Position numbers and translations under genes: made by a program. From contig NC_083387.1 of NCBI RefSeq assembly GCF_031755915.1, forward strand, positions 20,729,001-20,793,000: a DNA stretch of 64,000 nucleotides, given 5' to 3'. Within the stretch, counting starts at the first letter, position 1, and each line of letters starts with the position of its first letter. The DNA comes from Ziziphus jujuba (Eukaryota; Streptophyta; Magnoliopsida; Rosales; Rhamnaceae). Positions 12,501 through 23,752 of the stretch are shown piece after piece. A model generated the notes under the pieces. That model saw only the letters and a list, made by a program, of their open reading frames with translations, was not told the origin of the DNA and did not search any database.

Positions 12501-14734
12501 TAAAATTGACGACTGTCTTTATAGTCCATAGAGTTGTCATACCGCTGTCTTTTGAAAAATTTGTCATCATTTTTTTTATTTTTTTGTTTTTTTATTTCTT
12601 TTTTGCTCTATCTAAAAAGAAGGCTTCTAACTTTCTAGAAAATGATTTTTATATCTTGAAACATTTAAAGCTACAGTTTCATCTCTCTTATCTACCAAAA
12701 AAAAAAATAAAAAAATAAAAAACAAGTTTCATCTCTCTCGAACCTTTATTTTTTAAATTTGTGCTTCACGTTTTTTGTTTTCTTGTTTTTTTTTTTGTTT
12801 TTTTTTTTTTTTTTTTTTTGTGTGTGTAAATAGTAGGCTCTTGACTTGGCAGAAATTTTGTGAGTGCAATTGGATGAGATGATGAAGTTGATAATTCCAG
12901 TGCTCAAGACTCACAGACATATAAACACTATAGGTGGATTTTTCAAGTGTTTATGAGTTGGAAGTACGGTATTCCCAAAGCAAACCTGTAATCTAATTTG
13001 AGACTTTCACTTGTGCATACCCGCATATTAGGATGTGAAACATTGCCCGTTCACGATAGGAGGGAAAAAAAAAAAAAAAAAAAACACTAGAAATGGAAAA
13101 AGTAAATGGCAAATTCATTTCTAGAGCCTAACTCTTTAATAAAAGTCTTTGACTAGGGAATTTTAGGTGTTTAAGGTCCTTCTCATGTTAATTCTTTGTT
13201 GAATATTTCTTACCATCTAATTTAATATTCATCATGTGATTGATTAATCTATCGCCCAACATAATCTGCATTCTTCCTTCTATATGTGGTCTTGTAGTTT
13301 CAGAAATGCTCTCCCCATGCCTGGTCATTTTCCTCCTTGGAATTAATTCCCATTTTGTCTTCTTTTGTTCATGTTTTAAGTTGTATACTGACGCAAAAAA
13401 AAAATAAATAAATAAATTCTAAGTGGTGGTCGATTAGTTTCTAAATAGTTTGAAAGAAACGAAGTTACGAAGTTACGAATTGGAATCTTCAAACTTATGC
13501 CTATAAATCTTAAAATTTAATAAGATAACGTCCAAAAAACTCTTTAAAAAAAGTAGGTCCTGTTGTCTGTCCCTCCCTATTCATTCACTTCCTAATGTCT
13601 AATTAACAGCGTCTTCAGGAACACTTTAATTGCAAAATTGACTGCTTTCTCGTACGGAAGTTCTGAATTCCAAACTTTCAAGTTTCTATCGCACCAAACA
13701 AGAAAAGAAAAGTCCACTGTTTTCTTGTACCGCAAAGTTTTGAATTTCAATTAATCATCCTTGAGGTCTTGATGCAAAGAACAAAATGTTACGGACTGAT
13801 TTACAATAAGATGGTCTTAAATTCAAAATTGTATAAAAAGTAATAATGGCATTCCCTGCATTTTGCACTTCTCCTTTTCAGATGTACTTTTGTATTTTAT
13901 CAATTATGGGTACATTTTATTCAAATTATTGTACCCTCTACTTGTATTCACTCTATGTCAATCGGATTTTTTTTATAACTTTTATGAAGTATCAAATATC
14001 CAATTGATCAGTCCAAATAGAATGTTAGATTAGAAAATTATAACTGAAATGGAAATATCATAATTTAATGCATATTAGCCTATTTTGAATGGTAAATTTG
14101 AATTGCTGATTATAGCATATAAATTAATATTATTTAAATTTCTATGACATCAATACATCGTTTTGTAAAATTATTTTTTAATAATAATATCAATCAAAAT
14201 TATTTATAATTATTAATTAATTAAATATTTTTTTAAAAAAATATTGACTTTTTAAATAAAATTTTGATTTTTAAAAAACTTCAAAATATCTAATAAACTG
14301 TCCAAAAGGTCTCCTTAAGAATGTATATATATATTTTTTAAATCAACTAAATAGGATGTTTAAACAAATTTATTAAAAATATTATTTTTAATGATTGTCT
14401 TTTTCTGATATAGAAAAACAAATAGCAATATAAAGAGAAATTATTTTCATATTATTAAAAAGGCTTCATTTTGTTACGAATAGAAAAGGGAAATTTGAAT
14501 TGATTTTATTTATTTATTTTATTTAGAATCTAATTTGTAAGTGTTTTGAATAAGCAAGGAACAAGAAACTGTATATGAAATATTGTCTCCTAATTTGCAT
14601 GTTATTTTTCTTTTTACATAATTTTTCAATTTTCTTAATTTATAAAATTTATATACTAAAGAATTATTATAATTTTTTTTAATATCTATTATGGAGATTT
14701 AAACTCAAAATTATAATTATCCAAGGAAAAGTGG
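9511..14734. other. AT-rich intergenic DNA without recognisable genes
   Basis: Homopolymer and AT runs dominate, for example around 10290, 11050, 11490, 11950, 12590 and 12790-12820. Several open frames of 60-100 codons overlap these low-complexity runs and show no domain. A weak pair of similar stretches lies at about 13635-13690 and 13710-13750. I support no gene here. Confidence 0.4.
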
Positions 14735-14965
14735 CAAAAGATTCATCCACTATTAAGTTTTAACAATGTCGATAATTAATTTCAATTTAGCCATTTAAAT
14801 TTTAAAAATTACAACTAGCACCTCTACAAGAGTGTAAATTATATTATTTTGAGAGATGTGAATAAAATAATAAGAGAAGAAAATGATGACTATTTAAAAT
14901 CTAAGAAAAGAGTTATAATAACATTTTTTAAACCAGAGGCATTGAATTATATTTAAGCCTTTTCT
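14735..14965. mobile_element. MITE, copy 1 of a family with three copies in the window
   Basis: The core reads acaactagcacc.. then a GAGAGATGTGAATAAAATAA stretch, an 'agaagaaaatgatga' stretch and a stop-rich tail. The same order and spacing recur at 32,395-32,640 and, in the opposite orientation, at 36,047-36,290. Ends here are worn, so boundaries are approximate. Confidence 0.5.
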
Positions 14966-15918
14966 GAGAAGTATCAAACTTTGAATGTAAATTGATTTTC
15001 AGGATTTAGTTTACCAACTATTAGTTTTTTGGAAACTTTTTTTTTTCTTATTATATTTGATAAGTAAATAAAAAGTTAAAACTTATAAGTACTTAAGTGA
15101 GTTTTGTATAATAAATTAAAAATAAATTTATAATTTAAAAAACATTAAAATTAATTTTTAAGAGAATAACATCTGCACAGGTGGAAATAATTTTTCCTCA
15201 TATTTTCTAACATAGATGGGAATCTAATTACTAGACCCATACTTTCCTATTTCCAAATAAATATTCAATCACAAAAAAATTATCACTTTTCAACGAATTA
15301 GATTTTCATTAACTTTATTTTTTATTAAACAAATCCCTAAATAAAACTTCAAAGGAGGTTAATGAAATTAACCTAGGGGTGAGGATTGGTAGAATTTTCC
15401 CTTTTTGTAACTCTATATTCCTAAGAAAGCCCGGATAATGGATAGGATGTATTGAACCTTATTGTCAACTTAACAAACAAAAAATGAAAATTATTTCTTA
15501 ATGACAAGAACTATCCTCTTTTTATGTGATTTGTTATACCTAACATCTCTTTACCCTTTATTACGTTTGGAAGTGTTTTAAAATGAAAATGTTAAAATTA
15601 TCCAAAAAAAGAAAGAAAAAGAAAAACGATAAGCAAAATGGCTTGGATAATTTAGTTAATAATAATATTAGAGTAACCAAAATATTCAATATGACAAATG
15701 ATGTGATAATATTTAATTAATTTATTTTTAATTTATTTATCAATTTATTTATATTTAGATTATATAAATATATCAATTAATATTATATTAATATATGTCT
15801 TTGGCAAATAAATTAAATAAATATTTGGTACATATATTATTATTATTTACTTTATAATAAATATTAAAATTGTTTCATTGACTTATAACTAGTAATAGTT
15901 TTTGTTAGATTATCAAGA
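14966..15918. other. AT-rich intergenic DNA
   Basis: Nothing recognisable. Runs of A/T and no frame longer than about 60 codons with domain character. Confidence 0.35.
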
Positions 15919-16053
15919 AGCACACTATGTTATGCAGCAAAAAGGAGGATGATTGACTTTCTTCGTCTGGGTTTCCTGTAAACCTTTCTATGTCCGATCT
16001 AGTGGCAATTTGCTCGTTGTCTTGAGTAGGGGAGTAGCTCCTGTTGAGCACTC

Positions 16054-16697
16054 ATGGAAGACATCAACTCATCTGGGTTGGTAAGGATCCCAGAACTAAA
16101 TCTGGTGGCTGATGAACCCAGTGTAAGGCTAATCTCTCAATGCTATTTGGTTGGGAAAGTCATTTCTGACAAGATTATTAGTAGGAACAAAGTTCAAATG
16201 ATTACTAGGTGAGTTTGGTTCACCCAGGACACTGTTGGTGTTGAATCATTAGAACCAAATATATTCTTATTCTCTTTCAAATCTGCAATAGATAGGAATA
16301 AAATATGGAAGAAAAGGTCGTGGTCCATAGATGGTTCTCACTTACTTATGAGAGAATGGAGAACTGATGTGGCAATGCAAGATATAGACTTTAGCTTTTC
16401 AAGTTTCTAGTTTCAAATACATGGATTGCCTTATAGTTTATGACCAGAGATAATGCATTGAAAATTAGGAGCCTCTTCAAAGAGGTCTTTCATTGTGAGT
16501 CCTCATCCCGTACAAACATAATAAGCACCAAATATATACAGATCCAAGTGGAACTCGACGTTAGGCAACTGATCCTGGTGGGTCTTCGTCAGATGATTGG
16601 AAATGGAGGAGCGTGGATTCAATTCGTCTATGAGAGAATGGTGAACTTATGTTACAACTGTGGATTGATTGGCCATGGGAAAAACTCTTGCAAATAG
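16054..16697 (+). pseudogene. LINE ORF1: DUF4283-like domain and CCHC zinc knuckle
   Basis: The first ATG at 16,054 opens a frame with CYLVGKVISDK and later FLFSFKSAIDRNKIWKKR and SIDGSHLLMREW, the pattern of the plant DUF4283 gag-like domain. A TGA near 16,213 and a TAG near 16,408 interrupt it. The following open part (16,440-16,697) ends with CYNCGLIGHGKNSC, a CX2CX4HX4C knuckle typical of ORF1 in plant LINEs. The protein would bind the element's RNA. The following 700 bases are a low-complexity charged linker, as usual before the endonuclease. Confidence 0.7.
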
Positions 16698-17462
16698 CCA
16701 TTGTTGCATAATCAAATCATCAATGGGGATCTATATGGCCCTTGGATAAAGGCTAAAGTAGACATTTATATGGTGGTTTCAGAAAGGAGCTACCTGAGAA
16801 GGAGATTCCTCAATGGAAAATTTTTGATACATTTTTAGGGGATTGCAACACTGATGCTAGGGACGGGGAAGATGGGGATGAGACTGGAGCACAGGGATCT
16901 AAGAACGAATCAGATAGGCCAGAGAGGAGTGAGTTGACTCATCACCAAGTTAGGGTAGACGTGGAAGATAAGCTAGCTCAGTATGACAACCCAATTAATG
17001 TTAGACACATGGTTGAGAATGGCGATGTGATAGAGGGACATCAACCACTCCTTGACACAGATCTTTTTTCCAAAGCTTTTGAATTTCAAAAAGGTATAGG
17101 TTCTGTTCACGGGTCAAAGTTAAAGAGAAGTTGCAAGGGAGGCCCAAAGACTACAAAATGATTTTGGACTGTAAACGCAAGGCATACCGGATTGGGCCCA
17201 AGTTCTCAAAAACTAAGAAAGGTGTATATATTAAAGGAAATATGGAGCATCTAATAGGGGAGGCCTGCAGAGACGAGCTTGAATCTTTGGATGTTATAAA
17301 TAAGAGTCCCTCATCATTAACAGTGGCATCCCTGAGTGAAACTGAAGGAACTTGCAAGGAAAAGAAACTCTAAAGATGATCAAACTAAGAGGCTTTTTGA
17401 AGCTCCACCAATTAACAAATTGGCTAAGAAGGCGAGCCTTATTATGCCCCCACTTTAACCAT

Positions 17463-18270
17463 GAAATTGATGTCTTGGAACTGTCGGGGGCTAGGAAGAC
17501 CCTCGACAATGCAAGCCTATGTGGTCTGATAAGAACATCTTTCCCCTCAAGTTTCTTCCTTATAGAGACTAAGGCAAATTCAAGCAGAATGGACAGAGTA
17601 GCTAAATCTCTAAGGTTTAACAATGTTCACATCATTGAAGGCTCTAACAACAGTGGAGGACTGACCCTCTTTCGGAATAATGATTGTAACTAGGAAATTG
17701 TTTTCAGTTCAAGCTGGCTAATAAGGGCAAAAGTCTCGGTTCAGGAGGGGATTTGCTGGAACCTTTGGTTTTGCTACTGCCCTGCAGAAAGGGTGTTAAG
17801 GAAGGACTTTTGGAACTTACTAGCTTCCTGTGCTTTGAATGGTCTAGAAACCTAAGCTTGTATCGAGGACTTTAACGACATGATGAACATGATGGATCAA
17901 AATGAAAAGATGGAAGGGAGAAAAGTGTCCTTTAAGTTCAATTTTCACTTAAGAAACTTTATGTGCCATCTGGGTGCTCTGATTTGGGATTCGTTGAGAA
18001 TCCATTTACACGTTAAAACAAGGAAAGGGGAAGGTGAATATAAGGGAGAGATTAGATAGAGTCCTATTTAGCGTTGAATGGCAAATTCTATATGTCGAAG
18101 CAAGAGTTATTCATTTAATGGCCACCAGATCGAACCACACCCCTATACTCATTTGCTCTGATTTGGACCATGAGAAAGTGTTGAGACCATTCAGATTCTT
18201 AGAGATCTAAACTCGCAATCTATCCTGTGAGTTAGTTATCAATGAAGCGTGATGGGAGGCTTAAAGAAAC
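17463..18270 (+). pseudogene. LINE ORF2: APE-type endonuclease domain
   Basis: The domain starts MKLMSWNCRGLGRP, the hallmark N-terminus (MxxxxWNCRGLG) of plant LINE endonucleases, with the catalytic-type Asn. A frameshift follows, after which LIETKANSSRMDRVAKS (family: FLxETK) gives the catalytic Glu position in another frame. Later pieces ('IEDFNDMM' near 17,868, a family 'GDFN' site in decayed form) are also out of frame. Endonuclease function is lost. Confidence 0.65.
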
Positions 18271-18385
18271 GGTAAAAGGACTTCCCTAATTGCTAAACTC
18301 CAATGCATAATGAAGGCCTTAAAGAGATGGAATAAAGAAGTTTTTGGACACTATCAATCCAAAATCAGGATTTTAGAAAAGCAAA

Positions 18386-20100
18386 TTGGTGACATCTAAA
18401 CCTTGGAGCCTTCAGAGTTTAATTTGCAACAAGAGACCATATTACAAAGGGAACCAGATGAGTGGCAATATAGACTTGAGCTTATGTGGAGATAGAAATC
18501 GAGAGAGCTATGGCTACAGGCAGGAGATAGAAATACAAAGTTCTTTCACGCATTCACAGTGGCTAATCGTAGAAGATCGTTTATTGCAGTTTTAAAGAAT
18601 GATAATGGAAATTGGTTATTAAGCAGAGAGGCCATAAGGAGGTTTCTAGTGGAGAAGTTTTCCAATCTGCTTAAAGAAGAGATAGTATTGCATTGCCAGC
18701 ATTTGGACAGATTAATTCAGGCTGTTGTTTCAGGAGTTGAGAATGAAGCAATTACTGTCATTCTGACCGAAGAGGAGATTCTGAAAGTTATTAAATAGAT
18801 GAATCCGATCAAAGTGCCCGAACCAGATGGAATGTCTACACTATTTTTTCAACGATATTGGGATATTTTGGGGAGTGAAGTAGTAAGAACTGTTCAGAAT
18901 ATATTTTCTTCCGGTTCAATCATGGCTGCCATAAATAGAACTTATATAGTGTTGGTTCCCAAAACCTTGCAAGCGTCTCATTTCAATCACTTTCGTCCGA
19001 TAAGTTTTTGGCAACATTGTATACAAAGTCATCTCTAAAATCCTGGCCCTTCGGACCCCATACCTACCACCAAAGCTCATATCTCCCAACCAGACAGCAT
19101 TCATTTTTGGAAGATGGATCGAGGAAAACTCTATCCTCATAAATGAAATTATCCACACGATGAAAAGAAGGCCTGTTGGTATTAAAATTGACTTGCATAA
19201 AGCTTATGATTGGGTTGACTAGGGAATACTTCATGAAGTGCTCATCAGAATTACTTCATAAATTGGAGATGGAAGGAAAAGTGCATAGGATTAAACTCGA
19301 GAGGAGCTGCCCGACCATAACTCATATTTTCTTTGCATATGATATCTTGCTTTACTATCTTGCCAACAGGGAGGAAGTTAAAGAAGTAGGGAATTACTTA
19401 AAACAATTTTGTAATTGGATTGGACAATCGGTTAACAGCTCCAAACTAGGATGTTTCCTCTCCAGGAATGTATCGAGGAAGATCAAAACTAGTATCAAAA
19501 GTAGTCTGAATTTTAAAGAGTTGTCTAGGATGCCAAATACCTAGGGAATCTCCTATTTTTTTGGGGAAAACAAGACGAAGGACTTTGAGGAGATCCACGA
19601 ACAGGTTGCAACCAAACTCAGGGGGTGGTGAGCGAATCTCCTCTCTCAAGCAGGCATATTTGTGCTTGTTAAAATCGTAGTTACTGCAATTCCTAACTAT
19701 ACAATGTCTGCCAATAAACTCCCTAAGAGGTGGTGCTAGAATATTGGTAGTTTGGCCAGTAGCTTTTTATGGAAGGGGAAAAAGGTAAAGGGAAAGACTT
19801 TCTTTCCAATCTCCTGGAAGAGAGTCTGTAAACCTAAGATTAATGGAAGGTTGGGAATTAGGAAGATAGAAGATGTAAATAGTGTTCTATTGTGCAAAGT
19901 AGGTTGGTTCCTGGCAAAGAATTATGACCGGCCCTGGGTGAGGGCTTTAAAAACTAAATATTTTCCTTCATTTACTTTTATGAATTGTGAAAAGAAAAAC
20001 TCAAGTTCATGGATGTGGAAAGGAATGCTCAGTACTAGACCTATATTGGTGAAGGGACTCTATTTCAAAGTTGGGAAAGGAACCTCCATCAACTACTGAA
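18386..20100 (+). pseudogene. LINE ORF2: reverse transcriptase and C-terminal region
   Basis: In shifting frames the strand shows VPKTLQASHFNHFRPIS (family: IPKxxxPxxxxxFRPIS) near 18,955, then GRWIEENSILINE near 19,110 and KIDLHKAYDWVD near 19,185, which is motif A with its Asp. Motif C reads FAYDILLY near 19,333 instead of FADDxLLF, so the first Asp of the pair is Tyr. Further on come SWKRVCKPKINGRLGIR and SFLWKGK, typical of the thumb/zf-RVT linker. Stops occur throughout. This domain would have primed reverse transcription at nicked target DNA. Confidence 0.75.
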
Positions 20101-20846
20101 AGGATCATTGGGTTCCAAACAACTCGAATTTTCGGCCACAGCCAAACCAAAATTTAGAATGCAATCAATTTGGTATGGCAGACTTTTTTTAACTTCCAAA
20201 TGGTGGATGGAACATTCCCTTTATGGAAAAGTTGTTCGATGTGGACACTGTTAGCAAAATTTCCAACATTTCCAACATTTTTAAGGCAAATGATCAACAA
20301 AAGGATGAACTAATCTGGACCGGCAACCATTTTGGCAACTTCAGTATGAGGTCAGTGTAGAGATTCTTAAATTCGGCTGAGGCAGAGAATAAGACTTGGT
20401 GGCAATTCCTTTGGAAGAGCAACATTCATGATAGACTGAAGTTCTTCATTCGGAGGTTGACCTCGAGGAGCTTGCATGTTCGTTTAGTATTTATCAGAAG
20501 AAAATGGTTGGTGGATGATCCCAATTGTCCTCATGGCTGCAACTAAAGCATTTTGGCTTGCATCCTCATGGAATATCAAATGGAATGAAGGAATAGCTGA
20601 TAGTTTGGAATCTTATTTTAATGCACTTTCAAACCCGGAGGAAAGACTTCCAGTTCACCCTAACGACAAAAGTAACTTTTTCCTCTTTGCAGTCCTGTTT
20701 TTAAATGCAATATGAGAGGTGAGGAACAAACTTCTCTTTGAAGGGGTAAGATATTGCCTTAAGGGACAAGTCAAGCTACTGTACAACAAATTAATGAATT
20801 TTCATCTATTTCGGGTGGCCCAAAAGGATGTCCCAGAGCTGAGCAA
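20101..20846 (+). pseudogene. LINE ORF2: zf-RVT-like region, decayed
   Basis: Pieces such as DELIWTGNHFGNFSMRS and WWQFLWKSNIHDRLKFFI (family: W..NGxFSVKSAY..W..LWxxxxPxKxxxFxW) mark the zinc-binding reverse-transcriptase-associated region. Several frame breaks are present. Confidence 0.6.
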
Positions 20847-21280
20847 GTGATTACCACCTCCTGGTGTGGACCATCGATGGGTACCATCAAAATGAACACT
20901 AATGCAGCCATAGGGAAAGGGTATGCAAGGATTGGGTTGGTAGCCAGGAACCACTCTGACAGAGTGCTAAGAATCCAAGCCCACCAGAAAAAAATTGATC
21001 ACCCTGAAGCTGCGGAAGCGGCAGCTTTCTATAGGGCAATTACCCTTGCGCTTGAAGAGGGTTTCATGTGGTTATATTGCAAAAGTGATGCCAAATTAGT
21101 TATACAAAGTGTAAAAGACCGAGAAGGACTTTCTTACCACTAGACTGCATCTAGCTTCATTCAGAAAATCTGGGAACTAATCCCTTGTTTTGAATCAATT
21201 TCCTTTCACTGGGCACTAAGAAACAACAATAGATTGGCTCATTTGGTGACCTGATGGGGACTTGCAAATAATGGTTTAGG
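20847..21280 (+). pseudogene. LINE C-terminal RNase H domain
   Basis: An open stretch to 21,143 reads IKMNTNAAIGKGYARIGLVA, then HPEAAEAAAFYRAITLALEE, then KSDAKLVIQSV. These fit the RVT_3 RNase H pattern (KxNxDGA.., AExxAxxxAL, xSDxxxxV). The first catalytic Asp is Asn here. After a TAG at 21,141 the frame continues with FHWALRNNNRLAHLV, the family's RxxNxxAHxLA end. Plant LINEs of this type commonly carry this archaeal-type RNase H. Confidence 0.7.
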
Positions 21281-21445
21281 TTTCGTGTCTCCTTATAATA
21301 TCTCCAATCTTTTTGTATCTATAATCTACTAGACGAGTGGTACGAATTATCACGACCTGACTCATTAGCTTTGTACTTTTCTATATGTTTGCTCCTTTTG
21401 GTTTTATAACACATCTTTTCTTCAGCTAAAAAGAAAAAAAAAAGA

Positions 21446-21816
21446 TTTATAAGTAGTTATAAATAAATTAAAAGTTTTACGCTATATATTATATACATAA
21501 ATGTTCTTTTCCGTACTATTTCCTAATTAATCCTAGAAAACATTTCACTCTAGAAATTAAAAATGGGATCAACATGATCCCGTTCAAAAAGTATATGCCT
21601 ACTCTTAGGGATTCATTTTCCTTTTTTTATGTTTTTAGTATAATTTTTTTTAAAAAATTAAAATATAAAACAAAAAAAATTTACTATTTATCATCACTGA
21701 TGATAATCACCAATGAGACAATTAGTGGCATTACAATTACTGATTAGCTATATTTGATTTTGTATTTATTTGTTTATATTAAAAACCTAATTTGGAAAAG
21801 TAAAGCTCTGTTTATA
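21446..21816. other. AT-rich spacer
   Basis: No feature seen between the LINE tail and the target duplication of the next element. Confidence 0.4.
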
Positions 21817-21825
21817 ATTGATTTT

Positions 21826-22493
21826 AAAAAGTTCTTTTCACAATTTTAAACGAACTCTATACAGTATCATTCTTTACAAACTGCCATTTAAATATATAAA
21901 AAAATATAAATAACTTAATATAATATTTCTAACACCTAAAATATCCACAATTCATAAAGATTTAATTAAGTAAAAAAAAACATTTTTTTCCATAAATTTC
22001 TTACAAATCAAATATTGTATGAATAATCTTCATAATACTTTTGGATGAATCTGGTAGTCATGAATTCTACAAAGTTTTCGTTCCTGTTAAAACACTTTTA
22101 AGTAAGGAAAAGATGTATTTGTTGAAGTATTCGGTCTTAAAATTACGAATATCTCTAAACATGTTTGGTCATACACTTCTGAACATATTTGAGATGTTCA
22201 TCTTTAAAAATGTTCAGTTGCATAATTCTGAATGCATTTGAGATATTCAGTCGCATGCTTCTAAATACATTTGTGATATTCATATATAAAAATGTTCGAT
22301 TGCATAGTTCTAAATATATTTAAGATATTCAATCACATATTTTTAAATACAATTAAGGTGTTCAATCTTATATTTCTGAATACAAATATGTTTAATTAGT
22401 AAATATTCTTAATAGTAATTTTAAAGGGGATAAAAATATAAATTTATAATGGGACTATATAGAGTTCGTTTGGTAGTGCAACTTGAAATTCTC
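21826..22493 (-). mobile_element. Non-autonomous MULE (668 bp) with exact 9-bp target duplication
   Basis: The nonamer ATTGATTTT occurs at 21,817-21,825 and 22,494-22,502, directly outside both ends. The ends are inverted repeats in one register: the left begins AAAAAGTTCTTTTCACAA and the right, read on the minus strand, begins GAGAATTTCAAGTTGCAC; both then reach AAACGAACTCTATA at the same distance. The inner right arm (22,385-22,475) is, in reverse complement, closely similar to the left end of the large MULE at 39,408, and the left arm to that element's right end. So this is a short relative in the opposite orientation. It encodes nothing recognisable; inside are degenerate repeats of about 82 bp (22,194-22,380). 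Confidence 0.8.
22194..22380. repeat. Subterminal tandem repeats in the short MULE, period about 82 bp
   Basis: The phrase 'gttcatctttaaaaatgttc' near 22,195 recurs as 'attcatatataaaaatgttc' near 22,277, each followed by TTGCATA-TTCT-AA and a GATATTCA half-unit. Subterminal repeats of this kind can be transposase-binding sites, which is inference here. Confidence 0.55.
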
Positions 22494-22502
22494 ATTGATT
22501 TT

Positions 22503-23259
22503 GGAGCTCTAAAATTGATTATCAAAGAATCCAACATCGCTTCATGTATTTGTTAAAATTTAAAAATTTTGATTTTACAAAAATCTAGATTCTACAATGC
22601 TGTTTTTGAAAAGTAGCAAAACTTGAAAAGTAACAAAACACTCACTTTTGAGATTATGATTTTAGCTTCTTGAATTCTCTATAGTTAGTTTTTATCCCTT
22701 ACTAAAAAAGTTTATATCATATTTGTCTTAAATCTATATTTTATTCTTCTAAACAAAGTCATAAATGTATTCTATTAGACTTGTTGATGCAGATGGATTC
22801 ATGTTAAAAAATAATCTTTCACTTTTTTTTTGTTTTTTGGTTGGCCATTGGCAGATCACAAGCAATTGATATAATCTAACTTTTTTTTTTTTTTTTGTAA
22901 TGTTCATTGACTACATATTTTTTGGATCATTATTTGTTATGGTTTAGATAAATGTTTAGTAGTATATGTTAATTTACTAATAAAATAATAATATTACAAG
23001 TAAAGAGATCAATAAACAATGTATTTTTTAGTCATTATATGCAATAACATCAATTAAATATTATTATCTACTAAATACTCAAATACTAATTGGAATCCTA
23101 TAATAATAATGAAATAATTGTTTACCAAACATTTAACTTATTCTTTTTGTAGTTGATATTTCTACGGCAAAGCTAAAGTTGATTTTTTAAAAAGCTACAA
23201 TAATACCAAACTAAGCTTAAATCTTATTAGTTAGCGATTTTAATTGTTAAATGACAAAC
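22503..23259. other. AT-rich intergenic DNA
   Basis: Poly-T runs near 22,825 and 22,885. No gene or repeat recognised. Confidence 0.35.
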
Positions 23260-23473
23260 GAGTCTTACTAGTAATGGTTATTAATAGTAACAAATAATAT
23301 TTTCAAAATAAAATAGACTAACCAATATATATCTCTTTTTTGTTTTTCATATTATCATGTCTCTCAAAATAAATTGGGATTTTTTTTTTTAAGGAAATCA
23401 GTTTTGATTTTAAATAAATAAAAAATTAAGTTTTTATTTTGGAATATATTGGTAACCATTACCAATAAGACTC
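23260..23473. mobile_element. Foldback MITE-like element, about 214 bp
   Basis: The left end GAGTCTTACTAGTAATGG matches the reverse complement of the right end, GAGTCTTATTGGTAATGG, and similarity continues inward for several tens of bases. No target duplication was established. A related internal stretch lies at 23,578-23,707. Confidence 0.55.
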
Positions 23474-23577
23474 ATCTATATTAATCTTATTAATCTTTTA
23501 TAGATCATCTTTTATAAGTGAATGTTTTCTACATTGTAAAAAGAAGTTCTCATATACATATTAATCTTTTATAAGTG

Positions 23578-23707
23578 AATGGTCATTAACAGTCACAATA
23601 GTATTTTTCAAAATAAAATAAATAATCAATATAGATCATGTTTTTATTATTTATATTATTAGGTCTTCCAAAATAAAACTAGAAAATTTATTTTAGGAGT
23701 CAATTAT
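23578..23707. repeat. Diverged direct copy of part of the 23.3-kb element
   Basis: About 130 bases run parallel to 23,275-23,408: 'atggtcattaacagtcac', 'caaaataaaata', 'ttattaggtctt' and 'ggagtcaattatga' follow in the same order and spacing. The outer GAGTCTTA terminus is missing here. Confidence 0.5.
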
Positions 23708-23719
23708 GATATTATATAA

Positions 23720-23752
<33 letters not shown>

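Larger units (their letters stand above)
15919..21445 (+). mobile_element. LINE (L1-type) retrotransposon, degenerate but in full domain order
   Basis: The stretch has the complete order of a plant L1-type LINE: DUF4283-like gag, CCHC knuckle, APE endonuclease, reverse transcriptase, zf-RVT-like region and a C-terminal RNase H. It ends in an A-rich tail at about 21,428-21,443. Many stops and frameshifts break the frames. The 5' end is placed only roughly, in the GC-richer lead sequence before 16,054. I could not establish target duplications. Confidence 0.8.
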
